Positions 9,275-18,385 of a stretch of 64,000 nt of DNA are shown here, in pieces. The notes below the pieces were generated by a model. It was given only the letters and a program-made list of their open reading frames with translations, made no database searches and was not told the origin of the DNA. The first letter of the stretch is position 1, and each line of letters begins with the position of its first letter. Source of the stretch: QHVT01 sp036385045 (GTDB taxonomy: Bacteria > Acidobacteriota > Thermoanaerobaculia > Gp7-AA8); contig DASVLC010000138.1 of NCBI GenBank assembly GCA_036385045.1, positions 1 to 64,000 of the forward strand, written 5' to 3'. Made by a program: the position numbers and the translations under genes.

Positions 9275-10531
9275 ATGAAAACCGACCTGCACGTCATCTT
9301 CTCCCTCTTCGCGAGCGCGAGTCAGCTTCAGAAGAAGCGGGCGTATCTGACGATTGCGTCCATCGCCTGGGGCACGGTTGCGATCCTTCTTCTCCTCGCA
9401 TTTGGAGAGGGTCTGAAGCTGCAGCTCGACAAGAACCGCAGGTCGATGGGAGAGAACATCGCGGTCATCTGGCCCGGCCAGACGACCAAAGCGTGGAAGG
9501 GACTGCCTCCCGGCCGGCCCATCCGTCCGGTGATCGACGATATCGACTACATCCGGACCAGGATGCCGGAGCTGAAATCGGTCGTCGGTGAGGTCGTATC
9601 GTTTCGGACCGCACTCGCCTGGGAGGGGAAGACGGTGAACGGCCGGGTGAACGGCGTGAGCTGGGAGTTCGGCGAGTCCCGCAAGCAGTTCCCGCAGGCA
9701 GGCGGCCGCTGGCTCAGCCCTGAAGACGAGGCCCAGCGCCGGCGTGTCGTGTTCCTCGGCGACGAACTGGCGGCAGATATCTTCGGCAAGACTGACCCCG
9801 TCGGCAAGACGCTGCTGATCAACAACGCTCCCTACGTCGTCATTGGTGTGATGCAGAAGAAAACCCAGATGGGCAGCTATCAGGGGCCTGACGGGAATCG
9901 TGCCTGCATCCCGCTCTCCACCGCCCGGGCACAGTTCGGCCGCGAGCGGCTCAGCAACCTCCTGCTCGAGACGCATGAGCCGCAGCAGATGGGCGCTGCA
10001 CTCAAGAAGTTCAACGAGATCATGGGGCCGAAACTCGGCTACGACCCGACCGACGACCGGGCGATTCGCACTTGGGATACCGTCGAGACGGCGAAGGTCA
10101 CGAGCGCCATCTCGATCGGAATTCAGGTCTTTCTCGGGATCGTCGGGGCTTTGACCCTGCTCATCGGCGGTGTCGGCGTCGCGAACATCATGTTCGCCGT
10201 CATCAAGGAACGCACCAAGGAGATCGGTGTGAAGATGGCCCTCGGGGCGAAGGCGAAGTGGATCATCTGGCCCTTCGTTCTCGAGGCTCTCGTCTACACC
10301 TTCATCGGCGGTGCACTCGGAATCACCATCGCCACGCTCGTCGTCGTGGCCGCCACCTGGCTTCCGGTCGAGAGCAACCAGGTGATGTCGTTCCTCGGCA
10401 GACCGACGCTCTCACCACAGATCGGTGTCGCGACGTCGGCCATTCTCGGCATGATCGGCCTGCTGGCCGGCTACTTCCCCGCACGGCGCGCGGCGCGGAT
10501 CGACCCGGCCTCGACTCTCAGGTACGAATAG
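9275..10531 (+). CDS. MacB/FtsX-type ABC transporter permease (second copy)
   Basis: 418 residues, ATG start 38 bp after the first permease. It has the same topology: N-terminal helix (about 22-42), MacB_PCD periplasmic domain, then three C-terminal helices with ALTLLIGGVGVANIMFAVI and ERTKEIGVKMALGA. It ends FPARRAARIDPASTLRYE, the usual permease C-terminus. Sequence drift from its neighbour is large enough to suggest an old duplication with specialised roles in a heterodimer. The ATPase start follows 8 bp after the stop, so all four genes are probably one transcript. Confidence 0.9.
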   Translation: MKTDLHVIFSLFASASQLQKKRAYLTIASIAWGTVAILLLLAFGEGLKLQLDKNRRSMGENIAVIWPGQTTKAWKGLPPGRPIRPVIDDIDYIRTRMPELKSVVGEVVSFRTALAWEGKTVNGRVNGVSWEFGESRKQFPQAGGRWLSPEDEAQRRRVVFLGDELAADIFGKTDPVGKTLLINNAPYVVIGVMQKKTQMGSYQGPDGNRACIPLSTARAQFGRERLSNLLLETHEPQQMGAALKKFNEIMGPKLGYDPTDDRAIRTWDTVETAKVTSAISIGIQVFLGIVGALTLLIGGVGVANIMFAVIKERTKEIGVKMALGAKAKWIIWPFVLEALVYTFIGGALGITIATLVVVAATWLPVESNQVMSFLGRPTLSPQIGVATSAILGMIGLLAGYFPARRAARIDPASTLRYE

Positions 10532-10539
10532 GAGACCTC

Positions 10540-11244
10540 ATGAACGCAAACGGAACCATCATTCGGATGGAAGCGATCCGCAAGATCTACGACACCGGCA
10601 AGGTGAAGGTCGAAGCGCTCAAGGGCATCGACCTCGAGGTCCTTCCGGGCGAGTTCGTCGCGATCGTAGGCCCCTCGGGTTCGGGCAAGTCGACGCTCAT
10701 GAACCTTCTGGGCTGTCTCGACACGCCGACTCACGGCACGTATCAGATCGGAGGCGACAACGTCGCTGGCGTATCGCGTGACGAGCTCGCCGAGATCCGC
10801 AACCGTCGCGTCGGATTCGTCTTTCAGAACTTCAATTTGCTGCCGCACATCAGCGCTCAGGAAAACGTCGAGCTCCCGCTCCTGTTCGGCGGCGTCTCGC
10901 CGCGGGAGCGTCGTGCGCGTGCGACCGAGGTGCTGACCCGCGTCGGCCTCGGCGATCGCATCGACCACAAGCCGACCGAACTCTCCGGAGGACAGATGCA
11001 ACGCGTCGCCATCGCACGCGCACTCGCCATGAACCCCGACATGCTCCTCGCCGACGAGCCGACCGGAAACCTCGATACGAGCTCGGGAACCGACATCATG
11101 TCGATCTTCAATGAGCTCTGGCAGAGCGGCCGCACTCTCGTGATCATCACCCACGACCCCGCCCTTGCGAAGCGCGCGAGCCGCATCGTCGAGATCCGCG
11201 ACGGACGGATCACGAGCGACCGCCGCAACGACGTTGCCGCGTAG
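10540..11244 (+). CDS. ABC transporter ATP-binding protein (MacB/LolD type)
   Basis: 234 residues. ATG at 10540 is chosen because GGAGA lies at 10531-10535 and homologues start here; the frame is open far upstream only because it runs through the permease gene. Walker A is GPSGSGKST, the Q-loop is FQNFNLLP, the signature is LSGGQMQRVAIARAL, Walker B is MLLADEPTGNLD, and the switch His is in IITHDP. It energises the two FtsX-type permeases upstream. It is the last gene of the exporter operon and is followed by a block of palindromic repeats. Confidence 0.93.
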   Translation: MNANGTIIRMEAIRKIYDTGKVKVEALKGIDLEVLPGEFVAIVGPSGSGKSTLMNLLGCLDTPTHGTYQIGGDNVAGVSRDELAEIRNRRVGFVFQNFNLLPHISAQENVELPLLFGGVSPRERRARATEVLTRVGLGDRIDHKPTELSGGQMQRVAIARALAMNPDMLLADEPTGNLDTSSGTDIMSIFNELWQSGRTLVIITHDPALAKRASRIVEIRDGRITSDRRNDVAA

Positions 11245-11273
11245 CCGTTTTCGGGACTCAGCCCCTACCGTCT

Positions 11274-11551
11274 TGTAGCGCGGGCGTCCTCGCCCCCTGT
11301 AGCGCGGGCGTCCTCGCCCTGTAGCGCGGACGTCCTCGTCCGCCGTACCGCGGACGTCCTCGTCCGCAGCGGGGCGTCTCGCCCCGCGCACTCTCGCGAT
11401 GAAGACGACGAGCGGAGATTAACCGAAGCGCGAGCCGCGAAAACGGACTTTCGCCGTGTATCGACCACTGGCAGTAGTTCGCCTGGCGAGACGCCCGCCG
11501 GGCGGACAAGGACGTCCGCGGTACGGCAGGCGAGGACGCCTGCGCTACCGC
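11274..11551. repeat. GC-rich hairpin-array repeat (family A), two opposed arms
   Basis: The gap 11245-11573 is filled by this element. On the plus strand 11274-11398 carries four tandem units of about 22-24 bp, two GCGGGCG-TCCT-CGCCC and two GCGGACG-TCCT-CGTCCGC, ending in GGGGCG-TCT-CGCCCC. An opposed arm lies at 11481-11551 (GCAGGCG and GCGGACG units in reverse). Most units are small palindromes with a TCCT or TCT loop. The same modules recur near 27.1, 56.6 and 60.6 kb. The 80 bp between the arms shows nothing recognisable. Confidence 0.85.
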
Positions 11552-11573
11552 GACCCGGGGTAAGATAAGAGCC

Positions 11574-11899
11574 GTGGCTGACGACGAAGTGAAACGCCCG
11601 CAGGAGGCCATGGAGCAGCGGAACGCCGCCGCGCACGGAGAGACTCCGCGCCATTTCGACGTTTCCGTCGAGGGGATGGAGAAGCGATTCGATCTGCTTG
11701 CAGAGTCGGTCGCGAGCGTCACCGTCGAGTTGTAGCAAACAAGGATGTCACTCGAAGAGAAGATCGAACGGTCCGCCCTGGAGACTCATGCAGTGATCAG
11801 GTTCTCACACCGGGACTGGATCGGCGCTTGACTACCCTCGAAGACGCGGTCAATGAACTTCAGGCGCGCGTCGGACGGCTTGAGCGCTCCACTCACTGA
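11574..11899 (+). pseudogene. Decayed small coiled-coil protein gene
   Basis: GTG at 11574 opens a 53-codon frame (begins VADDEVKRPQEAMEQ) that stops at 11735. A different frame ending at 11899 reads LDRRLTTLEDAVNELQARV, then GRLERSTH, a clear coiled-coil C-terminus. The two halves look like one roughly 105-residue gene disrupted by at least one frameshift plus a stop. No function is recognisable. It follows repeat family A directly. The first 53-codon frame alone could still be expressed. Confidence 0.45.
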
Positions 11900-11917
11900 A
11901 TGACAGGGTGACATTCG

Positions 11918-12052
11918 ATGATCGACCGCAGCATCTCGCACTACAGGATATGGCGCGACGCCCACTGGGCACGGCGCGATCCGACTCTCGCGGCGCTCCG
12001 GGACGACCCGGAGTTCGACCGTCTGTTCCCGTCGGGGGAGAGCTCCTGGTGA
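11918..12052 (+). pseudogene. C-terminal remnant of a TPR/serine-threonine-kinase-type protein
   Basis: A 44-codon frame whose residues 17-37 (WARRDPTLAALRDDPEFDRL followed by FP) match the characteristic C-terminal end of large protein kinases or adenylate cyclases with tetratricopeptide repeats, known from memory of that family. The rest of the gene is absent. It overlaps the next gene's GTG start (GTGA), so if translated it would couple to it. Best explained as a gene relic left by a deletion. Confidence 0.5.
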
Positions 12053-12879
12053 TCGCAGGCGCGATCCCTCGCCAGTTCCGCCATCCCTTTCGCACAGCGC
12101 CCCTCCTTGTCATTCTGCTCGTCTGTTCGTTGCCCGATTCCGCCGGTGCGGCGGAGATTCGGCTGGAGGGTGCGGAGTTGGCCGGACTCATCGAGTCGGC
12201 CTTCAGCGGCACCTCGATCCGCCTGCACAGCAGTTCACCCCCTGCACAGGACTCGTTCATCCGCCTCCCTCCGGGTCTCGGTGGAGAAATGCTGAAGTTC
12301 AACATCCCCGTCACCTCGATTCGGCTGGGAATCGGCGGCTCCGCCCGGTACGCCATCGAAGACATCAATTCACTTCGTACTCCGGCGGCCGACACCATCG
12401 ACGTGCGGGCGGAGGCCGGCAACTTCATCATCACGATTCACTTCGAGGATGAGGGCACGGAGATCCGCGGGCATGCAACCGGGAGGCTGGCAAGTTTGCG
12501 CCAGCGCGCCGTCCCGGACCTCGAGATCAAAGACATCGCCATCCGCCTGTTTCTCACACCGCGCACGAAGGAATCCTCGGGGATCGCGTTCGCCCCGGTC
12601 CGAGTCCTGTTCCTCGGCGAGGTCGAGGCAACCGGATCGCGCATCAGCATGTTTGGAAGAAGCATCGATCTCCTGGACCAGATCACCGGATACAAAACGA
12701 CCGTCAAAGAAGCGATCGAGCGCGAGGTCACTCGGATCCTCAACCACAACCTCGACGTGGTCGCCGCGACGATCGAGGCCGAGATCGTGCGGCGGCTGGC
12801 GGGGAGCGGTTTCGTGGTTTCGTCGATGGAGTTCAAGGGAACCGCGCTTACGCTCAAAGGGCGGATCACGTGGAGGTGA
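12049..12879 (+). CDS. Exported protein of unknown function
   Basis: 276 residues from GTG 12049, chosen because GGGGGAG (12034-12040) is well spaced and the product then begins with a plausible signal peptide (positive start, hydrophobic TAPLLVILLVCSLP, cleavage near AGA-AE). The frame opens earlier at 11908, but that stretch overlaps the kinase remnant and is low-complexity Arg/Pro. The mature part is mainly beta-strand with amphipathic repeats and a helical region near the C-terminus (about 215-255), loosely like lipid-binding periplasmic proteins, but I recognise no family. Confidence 0.7.
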   Translation: MIAGAIPRQFRHPFRTAPLLVILLVCSLPDSAGAAEIRLEGAELAGLIESAFSGTSIRLHSSSPPAQDSFIRLPPGLGGEMLKFNIPVTSIRLGIGGSARYAIEDINSLRTPAADTIDVRAEAGNFIITIHFEDEGTEIRGHATGRLASLRQRAVPDLEIKDIAIRLFLTPRTKESSGIAFAPVRVLFLGEVEATGSRISMFGRSIDLLDQITGYKTTVKEAIEREVTRILNHNLDVVAATIEAEIVRRLAGSGFVVSSMEFKGTALTLKGRITWR

Positions 12880-12921
12880 GAGGCTGGCGAGTGACGGCCC
12901 TCCGTCTTCCTTCGATCGACC

Positions 12922-13551
12922 GTGTTCGATCGGACCTATCATGAGCGCGAGGACGCGGTGCACGAAGAACGACGCAGCTTCCAGCGGCTCAACCTGACCT
13001 CGGCGATCGACGGGTGGTTCGGCGACCTCCAGGTTCGGCTGATCGACATCAGTTCGAGTGGCGCGCTGCTGGCCATCAGCGAAGGATTGCCGGACCACGG
13101 AAGTGGATTGCTTCGCTTTCACTGGCGCGGCGCGAATGTGGAGATCCCTGGGGAGCTCGTGCGGTTCGAGGATCGGCACGTCGGCGTGCACTTTCTCGAA
13201 GAGGACGAGATTCTTCGCCGCCTTATCGCAGAATCCGCGCGTGAGTTGCTCGAAGCGCAGGAGGCTAACCTCCTCGGCGATCGCGCTCTCAACGTGATCG
13301 GCGACGAAACGCTTACCGCGGCGTCCGCGGCCGTCCGTACCGATGGGTATCTCACGCTGCGTTGGAGCGGCACCGAATGGAAGAAGAGGCGCTCGCTCCT
13401 ACCCGACCAGCCGCCCGATGGCTTCACCGTCTCGGCATCCGAGCCTGAAGAGAGCATCGAGATGCTCTGTCGCACCTACGCGTCAGGCGACGCCCAGGCG
13501 CAACACCTCACCAGAGTGCTGGCAGAGTTGAGCGTCGCGGGGAAGAAGTGA
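12922..13551 (+). CDS. PilZ-domain protein
   Basis: 209 residues from GTG 12922; a second GTG at 12958 would remove 12 residues. The N-terminal half is a PilZ domain: ERRSFQRLNL supplies the basic RxxxR-like start (here R-S-F-Q-R) and VRLIDISSSGALL the D/NxSxxG motif (DISSSG), the two elements that bind cyclic-di-GMP. The C-terminal half (about 105-209) has no recognised domain. It is a likely effector for the GGDEF/EAL proteins near 36-41 kb. It converges with the TonB receptor and shares a terminator with it. Confidence 0.85.
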   Translation: MFDRTYHEREDAVHEERRSFQRLNLTSAIDGWFGDLQVRLIDISSSGALLAISEGLPDHGSGLLRFHWRGANVEIPGELVRFEDRHVGVHFLEEDEILRRLIAESARELLEAQEANLLGDRALNVIGDETLTAASAAVRTDGYLTLRWSGTEWKKRRSLLPDQPPDGFTVSASEPEESIEMLCRTYASGDAQAQHLTRVLAELSVAGKK

Positions 13552-13591
13552 CCGCACCCGAAAAGGGCGCTTCGTTCGTTGATCGCAAGAC

Positions 13592-13627
13592 GTGAAGAGG
13601 ACGGGCTTGGCTGCCCGCCCTCTTCAC
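13592..13627. terminator. Bidirectional hairpin terminator between convergent genes
   Basis: GTGAAGAGGACGGGC pairs with GCCCGCCCTCTTCAC across a 6-base loop: 15 pairs with a single mismatch. It sits between the 3' ends of the PilZ gene (plus) and the TonB receptor gene (minus). There is no long T-tract, only a T-rich CATTTC on one side. Confidence 0.7.
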
Positions 13628-13639
13628 TCATTTCGGTGA

Positions 13640-16537
13640 TCAGTAGCGAATCCGGACGCCGAGCTGCATGAGGCGCTGCTCGGGCTGTCCCGGGTCTCCC
13701 GCGTACGCGGCAGGAGTCTGATACGCCGGATTCGGGATCAACTCGCCAGCGGAGTTGCGGCCGCTCCAGCGCGCACCGCGGTAACGCGCCGGGTTGTCCT
13801 TGTTCATGACGTTGAAGACTTCGGCCATCAGCTCGATTCCGTAGTTCCCGGCAAAGAGGAACTCGCGCGAGATGCGGAGGTCGATCTGCGAGAAGTCACT
13901 GCCGCGGAGCGTGTTCATGCCGGAGACACCCGTCGGCAGATCCATTGCGAAACCGTCACCGTTCAGATCTACGCCAGACCAGTCGGTGTACGGGAGACCC
14001 GAGCGATAACGGAGAATGCCGCCGATGTTGATGGCGAAGGGAGCGCGATAGAGGGCGCTGAGGGTGACACGATGCCGTGCGTCGGTGTCGAGAGGTCCGA
14101 AACAGGCAGCGCAGTTCGGATCGAGCGGGTTGACCGACTGGTCGGGCACGGCGGAACGGTCAGGCTGGTGCAACGTATTCGTCAGACGGAACTCGTCCGC
14201 ACCGGCGAGCACGTTCCCGGTTGCTTCGGAGATCGTGTAGAAACCCTGGAGCTCCAGCTTGTCGGTCACGCGAGCGCGGATACCGAGGTTGGCCGCATCG
14301 TAATCAGCCTCGCCCTGGCCAGTCCAGATTCGGAAGTTGCCGAACTGGTTGAAGCGGCGGGTGGTACCTGAAACGATCGGGTTCGCGCGGAAGCGGAACG
14401 GAATGTTCCGGTACTCGATCCGCACGAGGTCGAGCGTCACCCCGACGTTGCTCGTCAGCTCGGAAGAGAAGCCGAGCGACATCTGTGTCGATTCGGGAGC
14501 TTCGATGTTCGGCGACGCGACTTCGTTCGGAACCGGGCGGGTGATGACGCCGAGCTGATTCGCCGGCAGCGGCTGACCGACGCGATAGAGACTGCCGTCG
14601 GCATTCCGGATACCGGCCGAGTTGACGTGGAGGTAGGACGTGCCGAAGGTCGACTGGACCGCCGCCGTCGGGAACAGGATCGTCGCATTCGTGTAGGGGA
14701 AATCGTAGTACTTGCCCCAGCCGCCACGAACGATCATCCGAGCGTCACCTTTGACGTCATACGTGAAGCCGAGCCTCGGGCCCCAGTTGTCGGTGTCATT
14801 CTTCAACCCTGAACTGCCCTGGAACTCCTGCAGGTACGCCTCGTTGTACGTGGTCTGGGTCGTCAGGACCTGCCAGATCGGATTGGCGGTCTGGTCGAGG
14901 TCGAAGCCGTCCCAGAGGTCGTAGCGAAGTCCGAGGTTGAGGGTCAGGCGATTGCTCAGGCTCCAGTCGTCCTGAAGGTAGATGCTGTACTGCTCAATCG
15001 GGGTAGAGAAGACGTTTGCCCCGGAATTGAACTCGATGCGGGTGATTGGAGCGTCGAGATTGGTGCCGCCGAACGTGTACCGGCCGTTGAGACCGGACGA
15101 GAAGCCTCCGCCGAGCGTCGGCTCATGAATGAAGTTCACACCAGCCTTCAGATCGTGGCGCGAGCCAGCGATTGTCGTCGTCCAGCCGAAGTCGTTCTTG
15201 AACTGATGCTTGATCTGTTCGGTCGTCTGCGGCGTATTGAAGTTCTGCCCCGCGTTGACCCCGTTGGAGAAGGTCAGCGAAGCGGCGTCAGTCGCCGGAA
15301 GGATCGAGTTCTCGAACGTGCTGTACTGATAGAGAAAGTCATTCACGCCGGCAGCGCCCACCTGGGCGGTGTGGCCGAGGAGATAGGAGGAGTACTTGCT
15401 GTTGAGGATTCCGACGTTGTCCGGCGTCGACAGAGGATTGGCGCTGTAGACGTCGGAGTACTTCTGGCCACCGACACGGAATTGCAGCTGCTGCGTGTTG
15501 GAGATCGCCCACGTCGCCTTGGCCGTGAGGAGCTCGTCCTCATAGTTGATGGCGAGGGTCGGTGCGACGTCTGGGAAGATCACACGAACGGCCGAGGAGA
15601 GAGGGAACCCGGTCGTCCGATCGGTGGTGTCGTAGGTCGCGAAGAAGTGCGCCACGTCACGGATGATCGGGCCGCCGAATGACACTCCGTACTGATTCCT
15701 CTCGTACGACTGCTTCGAGGCGTTGGCGATCTGCTCTGCCTTGGTTTTCGAGTTGAGACTTTCGTTGCGGAAGAAGCCGTACACCGTGCCGCCGAACTCG
15801 TTCGTACCGGTCTTGGTAACGACCGTCAGCACGCCGCCGGTCGACCGGCCGAATTCCGCCTTGTACTGCTGCGTCTGAATCTTGAATTCCTGCACCGCTT
15901 CGAGATTGAAGTTCTGGAGTGCGCCGCCGATCGTGTCATCGGTATTGTCACCGCCGTCGATCAGGTAGTTGACGTTCCGGCCGATGCCGCCGTTAAGCGC
16001 AACAACGAGCTGGCCCGGCTTAGTCGGATCGGGATTCACGCCGAGCGAGGTGCCCGGAGCGAGAGAGGCGAGGTTCGCGAACTGACGTCCGTTGAGCGGC
16101 AGGTTCTCGAGCTCTCGCTGGCTGACGACGGTACCTATACTGGGCGAGTCGGCTACGAGCGGTGCGTCGGCCGTCACGGTGATCGACTCCTGGACCGAAG
16201 CAGGCTTCATCGTGAAGTCGATGCTGCGTGTGGTGGCGACGTGCAGTTCGACGTCACGCGCCGTTACTGTGGCAAAGCCCGAAAGTTCCGCCGCCACCGT
16301 ATAACGGCCAGCCAGCAGCGTCGGTGTGCGATAGGAACCGTCGGCTCCCGATACCGCTGTGCGGCTGACACCGGTGGCGTTGTTTGTCGCCGTTACCGTG
16401 ACGCCGGGGAGGGCGCCCCCGGTTTCGTCAAGAACCCTTCCGGTAAGAACGGCGCCTGAGGTCTGCGCGAATAGAGAGACTGGAAGCAACAGGGCGAAAA
16501 TGGCTATGGATAGACGCCTAACCAACGATAGGGGCAT
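13640..16537 (-). CDS. TonB-dependent receptor with carboxypeptidase-regulatory-like domain (Oar type)
   Basis: 965 residues. The ATG at 16537 has a strong GAGGAGGA ribosome site. Signal peptide 1-25, a carboxypeptidase-regulatory-like beta-sandwich about 28-112 (GRVLDETGGALPGVTVTAT), a plug domain about 125-250 (VNYLIDGGDN, FGRSTGGVLTVVTKTGTN), then a 22-strand-type barrel to the end, closing with LMQLGVRIRY, aromatic-terminated as for BamA-inserted barrels. Such receptors are highly expanded in Acidobacteriota; the substrate (glycan, peptide or siderophore) cannot be told from sequence. It is a single gene with no SusD partner. Confidence 0.93.
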   Translation of the reverse strand: MPLSLVRRLSIAIFALLLPVSLFAQTSGAVLTGRVLDETGGALPGVTVTATNNATGVSRTAVSGADGSYRTPTLLAGRYTVAAELSGFATVTARDVELHVATTRSIDFTMKPASVQESITVTADAPLVADSPSIGTVVSQRELENLPLNGRQFANLASLAPGTSLGVNPDPTKPGQLVVALNGGIGRNVNYLIDGGDNTDDTIGGALQNFNLEAVQEFKIQTQQYKAEFGRSTGGVLTVVTKTGTNEFGGTVYGFFRNESLNSKTKAEQIANASKQSYERNQYGVSFGGPIIRDVAHFFATYDTTDRTTGFPLSSAVRVIFPDVAPTLAINYEDELLTAKATWAISNTQQLQFRVGGQKYSDVYSANPLSTPDNVGILNSKYSSYLLGHTAQVGAAGVNDFLYQYSTFENSILPATDAASLTFSNGVNAGQNFNTPQTTEQIKHQFKNDFGWTTTIAGSRHDLKAGVNFIHEPTLGGGFSSGLNGRYTFGGTNLDAPITRIEFNSGANVFSTPIEQYSIYLQDDWSLSNRLTLNLGLRYDLWDGFDLDQTANPIWQVLTTQTTYNEAYLQEFQGSSGLKNDTDNWGPRLGFTYDVKGDARMIVRGGWGKYYDFPYTNATILFPTAAVQSTFGTSYLHVNSAGIRNADGSLYRVGQPLPANQLGVITRPVPNEVASPNIEAPESTQMSLGFSSELTSNVGVTLDLVRIEYRNIPFRFRANPIVSGTTRRFNQFGNFRIWTGQGEADYDAANLGIRARVTDKLELQGFYTISEATGNVLAGADEFRLTNTLHQPDRSAVPDQSVNPLDPNCAACFGPLDTDARHRVTLSALYRAPFAINIGGILRYRSGLPYTDWSGVDLNGDGFAMDLPTGVSGMNTLRGSDFSQIDLRISREFLFAGNYGIELMAEVFNVMNKDNPARYRGARWSGRNSAGELIPNPAYQTPAAYAGDPGQPEQRLMQLGVRIRY

Positions 16538-16641
16538 TCTTCCTCCTCATCCTTAACCGAGTTTTACTGGAACTGCCTCATTACGTTGCAAAACAGCTGC
16601 AGACCTGCTGCGCCTCTATGCCGCGATCAGTCAGCACACCT

Positions 16642-16905
16642 TCAGCAGCAGCAACTCTCTGGCTCGACTGGAGAAAGCCTCGAAAGCGGGTGGCAGGGCC
16701 GAGGCGGATCGATTTCTGATCCACCATTCGAGGCATTCGACTTTCCGTATTGACGATACGGCGCGACGAACGCTTCCACCCTCACGCCGAGTCTGTACTT
16801 CCCCTGCTCGCGCAGTTCCTCCACTATCGATCGATAGAGCTCATCCGGAAGAAGCGATAGTCGCCGTAGCGACCGGAGCTCGAGCCGCCACGACTTCCTG
16901 CTCAC
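16642..16905 (-). CDS. Possible small protein ending in Cys-Cys-Cys
   Basis: A GTG at 16905 gives 87 residues. The central part (LLPDELYRSIVEELREQGKY, then RLGVRVEAFVAPY) reads like folded protein, and the end is CHPLSRLSPVEPESCCC. The frame continues far upstream antisense to the acetyltransferase, so the start is uncertain, and no good ribosome site is seen. It lies 104 bp upstream of the TonB receptor on the same strand. It could be a small Cys-tailed secreted or modified peptide, or a chance frame. Confidence 0.35.
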   Translation of the reverse strand: MSRKSWRLELRSLRRLSLLPDELYRSIVEELREQGKYRLGVRVEAFVAPYRQYGKSNASNGGSEIDPPRPCHPLSRLSPVEPESCCC

Positions 16906-16940
16906 CGGGGATCGACCGGAAGCGTTACGATTGACGACCG

Positions 16941-17537
16941 ATGATCGATCCACGACCGATCCTCCTCGAAGGCCACGGCGTCCGGCTCGAGCCGCTCTCG
17001 ATGGACCACCGCGACGGTCTGATCGAAGCGGCGGCCGACGGCAGGCTGTGGGAGCTCTGGTACACCGGCGTTCCCGCCGCGGGCGAGACCGAAGCGTGGA
17101 TCGCAGCCGCGCTGGAAGGGCAGCGGCTCGGGACGATGCTGCCATGGGTGGTGCGCGAGCTCGGGAGCGGTGTCATCGCTGGATCGACGCGGTATCACGA
17201 CATCGTTGCTCCGATCGACCGCGTCGAGATCGGCTACACCTGGTACGGGGCGCGCTGGCAGCGGAGCCACGTCAACAGCGCCTGCAAACTGCTGCTGCTC
17301 TCGCACGCCTTCGATACGCTCGGTTGCGCCGTCGTCGGTTTTCGAACCGACAACTTCAACTTCCGCTCACAGCGCGCCATCGAAGCGCTCGGCGCGAAGA
17401 AGGACGGCGTCTTGCGTCATTCCATGGCACGGCGTGACGGATCGGTGCGCGACTCGGTGATGTACAGCATCCTCTCCGCCGAATGGGCCGACGTCCGCCG
17501 GCACCTCGAGCTGCGGCTGCTGCGGCACGCCCGGTGA
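16941..17537 (+). CDS. GNAT family N-acetyltransferase (RimJ/RimL type)
   Basis: 198 residues. It begins with the family's GHGVRLEPLSMDHRDGL segment; the strand EIGYTWYGARWQRSHVNSAC carries the WxRxxVNxxCK acetyl-CoA region, followed by LLLSHAFDTLGC and VGFRTDNFNFRSQRAIEALG, then GAKKDGVLRHSMARRDGSVR. This is the subgroup that acetylates protein N-termini or small amines. It is a stand-alone gene, divergent from the small Cys-tailed frame. The substrate cannot be told. Confidence 0.88.
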   Translation: MIDPRPILLEGHGVRLEPLSMDHRDGLIEAAADGRLWELWYTGVPAAGETEAWIAAALEGQRLGTMLPWVVRELGSGVIAGSTRYHDIVAPIDRVEIGYTWYGARWQRSHVNSACKLLLLSHAFDTLGCAVVGFRTDNFNFRSQRAIEALGAKKDGVLRHSMARRDGSVRDSVMYSILSAEWADVRRHLELRLLRHAR

Positions 17538-17602
17538 CGGACACGGTCGGGTCAAAAATATAGATCGGGCGATCCATGTCGCGGGACATCCTGCGCGGCC
17601 GG

Positions 17603-18385
17603 TCACCGTCCGAACTCAAAGTGCGTCTCGCCCAGCCAGAGATAGAGCAGCCATGACCCGGCCACGCCGGCCGCAGCGATCGCACCGATGCAGAGCGCAA
17701 GCGCAGGAGCGGCGCGACGGTCGAGCTCCGGAACGAGCTCGGACGGATACCGGTGAAGGAAAATTCCGTACGCCACCGCAGCCAGCACCACGCCGCCGAC
17801 CACATCCACGACGTAGTGCTGCCTGGTGAACAGAGTGGACGCGGCAACCAGTGCGGCAAAGACACTGGCGATGATCCCCAGCCGCCGATGCACTCGGGTG
17901 CAGGCCAGCGCGGAAACGAACGAATGCGCGACATGCAGCGAGGGGAAGCAGTTGTAGGGAGGGTCCGCGCCATACAGGTTGCGCAGTCCCCAGACCGCGA
18001 ATCCATCTCCGATGACCCTTTCGGGCCGCGGCGCTTCCGTCGGGTAGAGGACGAAGAAGAAGAGGTAGGCGGTGATCCAGCAGAGCAGACAGGCGTACAC
18101 CGTTCGCCGGATGAGATCCTCCTGCCGCACAACGAAGATGGGCAGCAGGATCAGGAACAGGTAAAGCGCCCCGTAGATCAGGGCCCACGACGGAATCAGC
18201 GGTATCGCCCGATCGAGCGCGAGTTCAGGAGCGTATCGCGCGTCCGGCGGGTACAGCTCCGGAATGAAGATGTAGAGAGGAACGAGCGAGACCAGAACCA
18301 CCATGGAGAGCGGGACCCGATAGGGCCGAGCCAGCGACTGCGCCACCACGCTTCGGCGGAATCCCGTCGGTTCTTCGTGGGTCAT
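17603..18385 (-). CDS. PAP2-superfamily membrane phosphatase
   Basis: 260 residues with about six membrane helices. The conserved PAP2 motifs are YPTEAPRP (motif 1 region), CFPSLHVAHS (motif 2 with catalytic His) and STLFTRQHYVVDVVGG (motif 3, RxxxHxxxD). This subtype resembles inositol-phosphate transferase/AUR1-like enzymes acting on lipid phosphates at the membrane surface. It is monocistronic; the preceding gene on the plus strand converges with it 65 bp away. Confidence 0.85.
   Translation of the reverse strand: MTHEEPTGFRRSVVAQSLARPYRVPLSMVVLVSLVPLYIFIPELYPPDARYAPELALDRAIPLIPSWALIYGALYLFLILLPIFVVRQEDLIRRTVYACLLCWITAYLFFFVLYPTEAPRPERVIGDGFAVWGLRNLYGADPPYNCFPSLHVAHSFVSALACTRVHRRLGIIASVFAALVAASTLFTRQHYVVDVVGGVVLAAVAYGIFLHRYPSELVPELDRRAAPALALCIGAIAAAGVAGSWLLYLWLGETHFEFGR

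Noticed and set aside
11274..11398. CRISPR array made of the 22-24 bp hairpin units
   Set aside because: The units are contiguous with linkers of only a few bases, no unique spacers and no cas genes.
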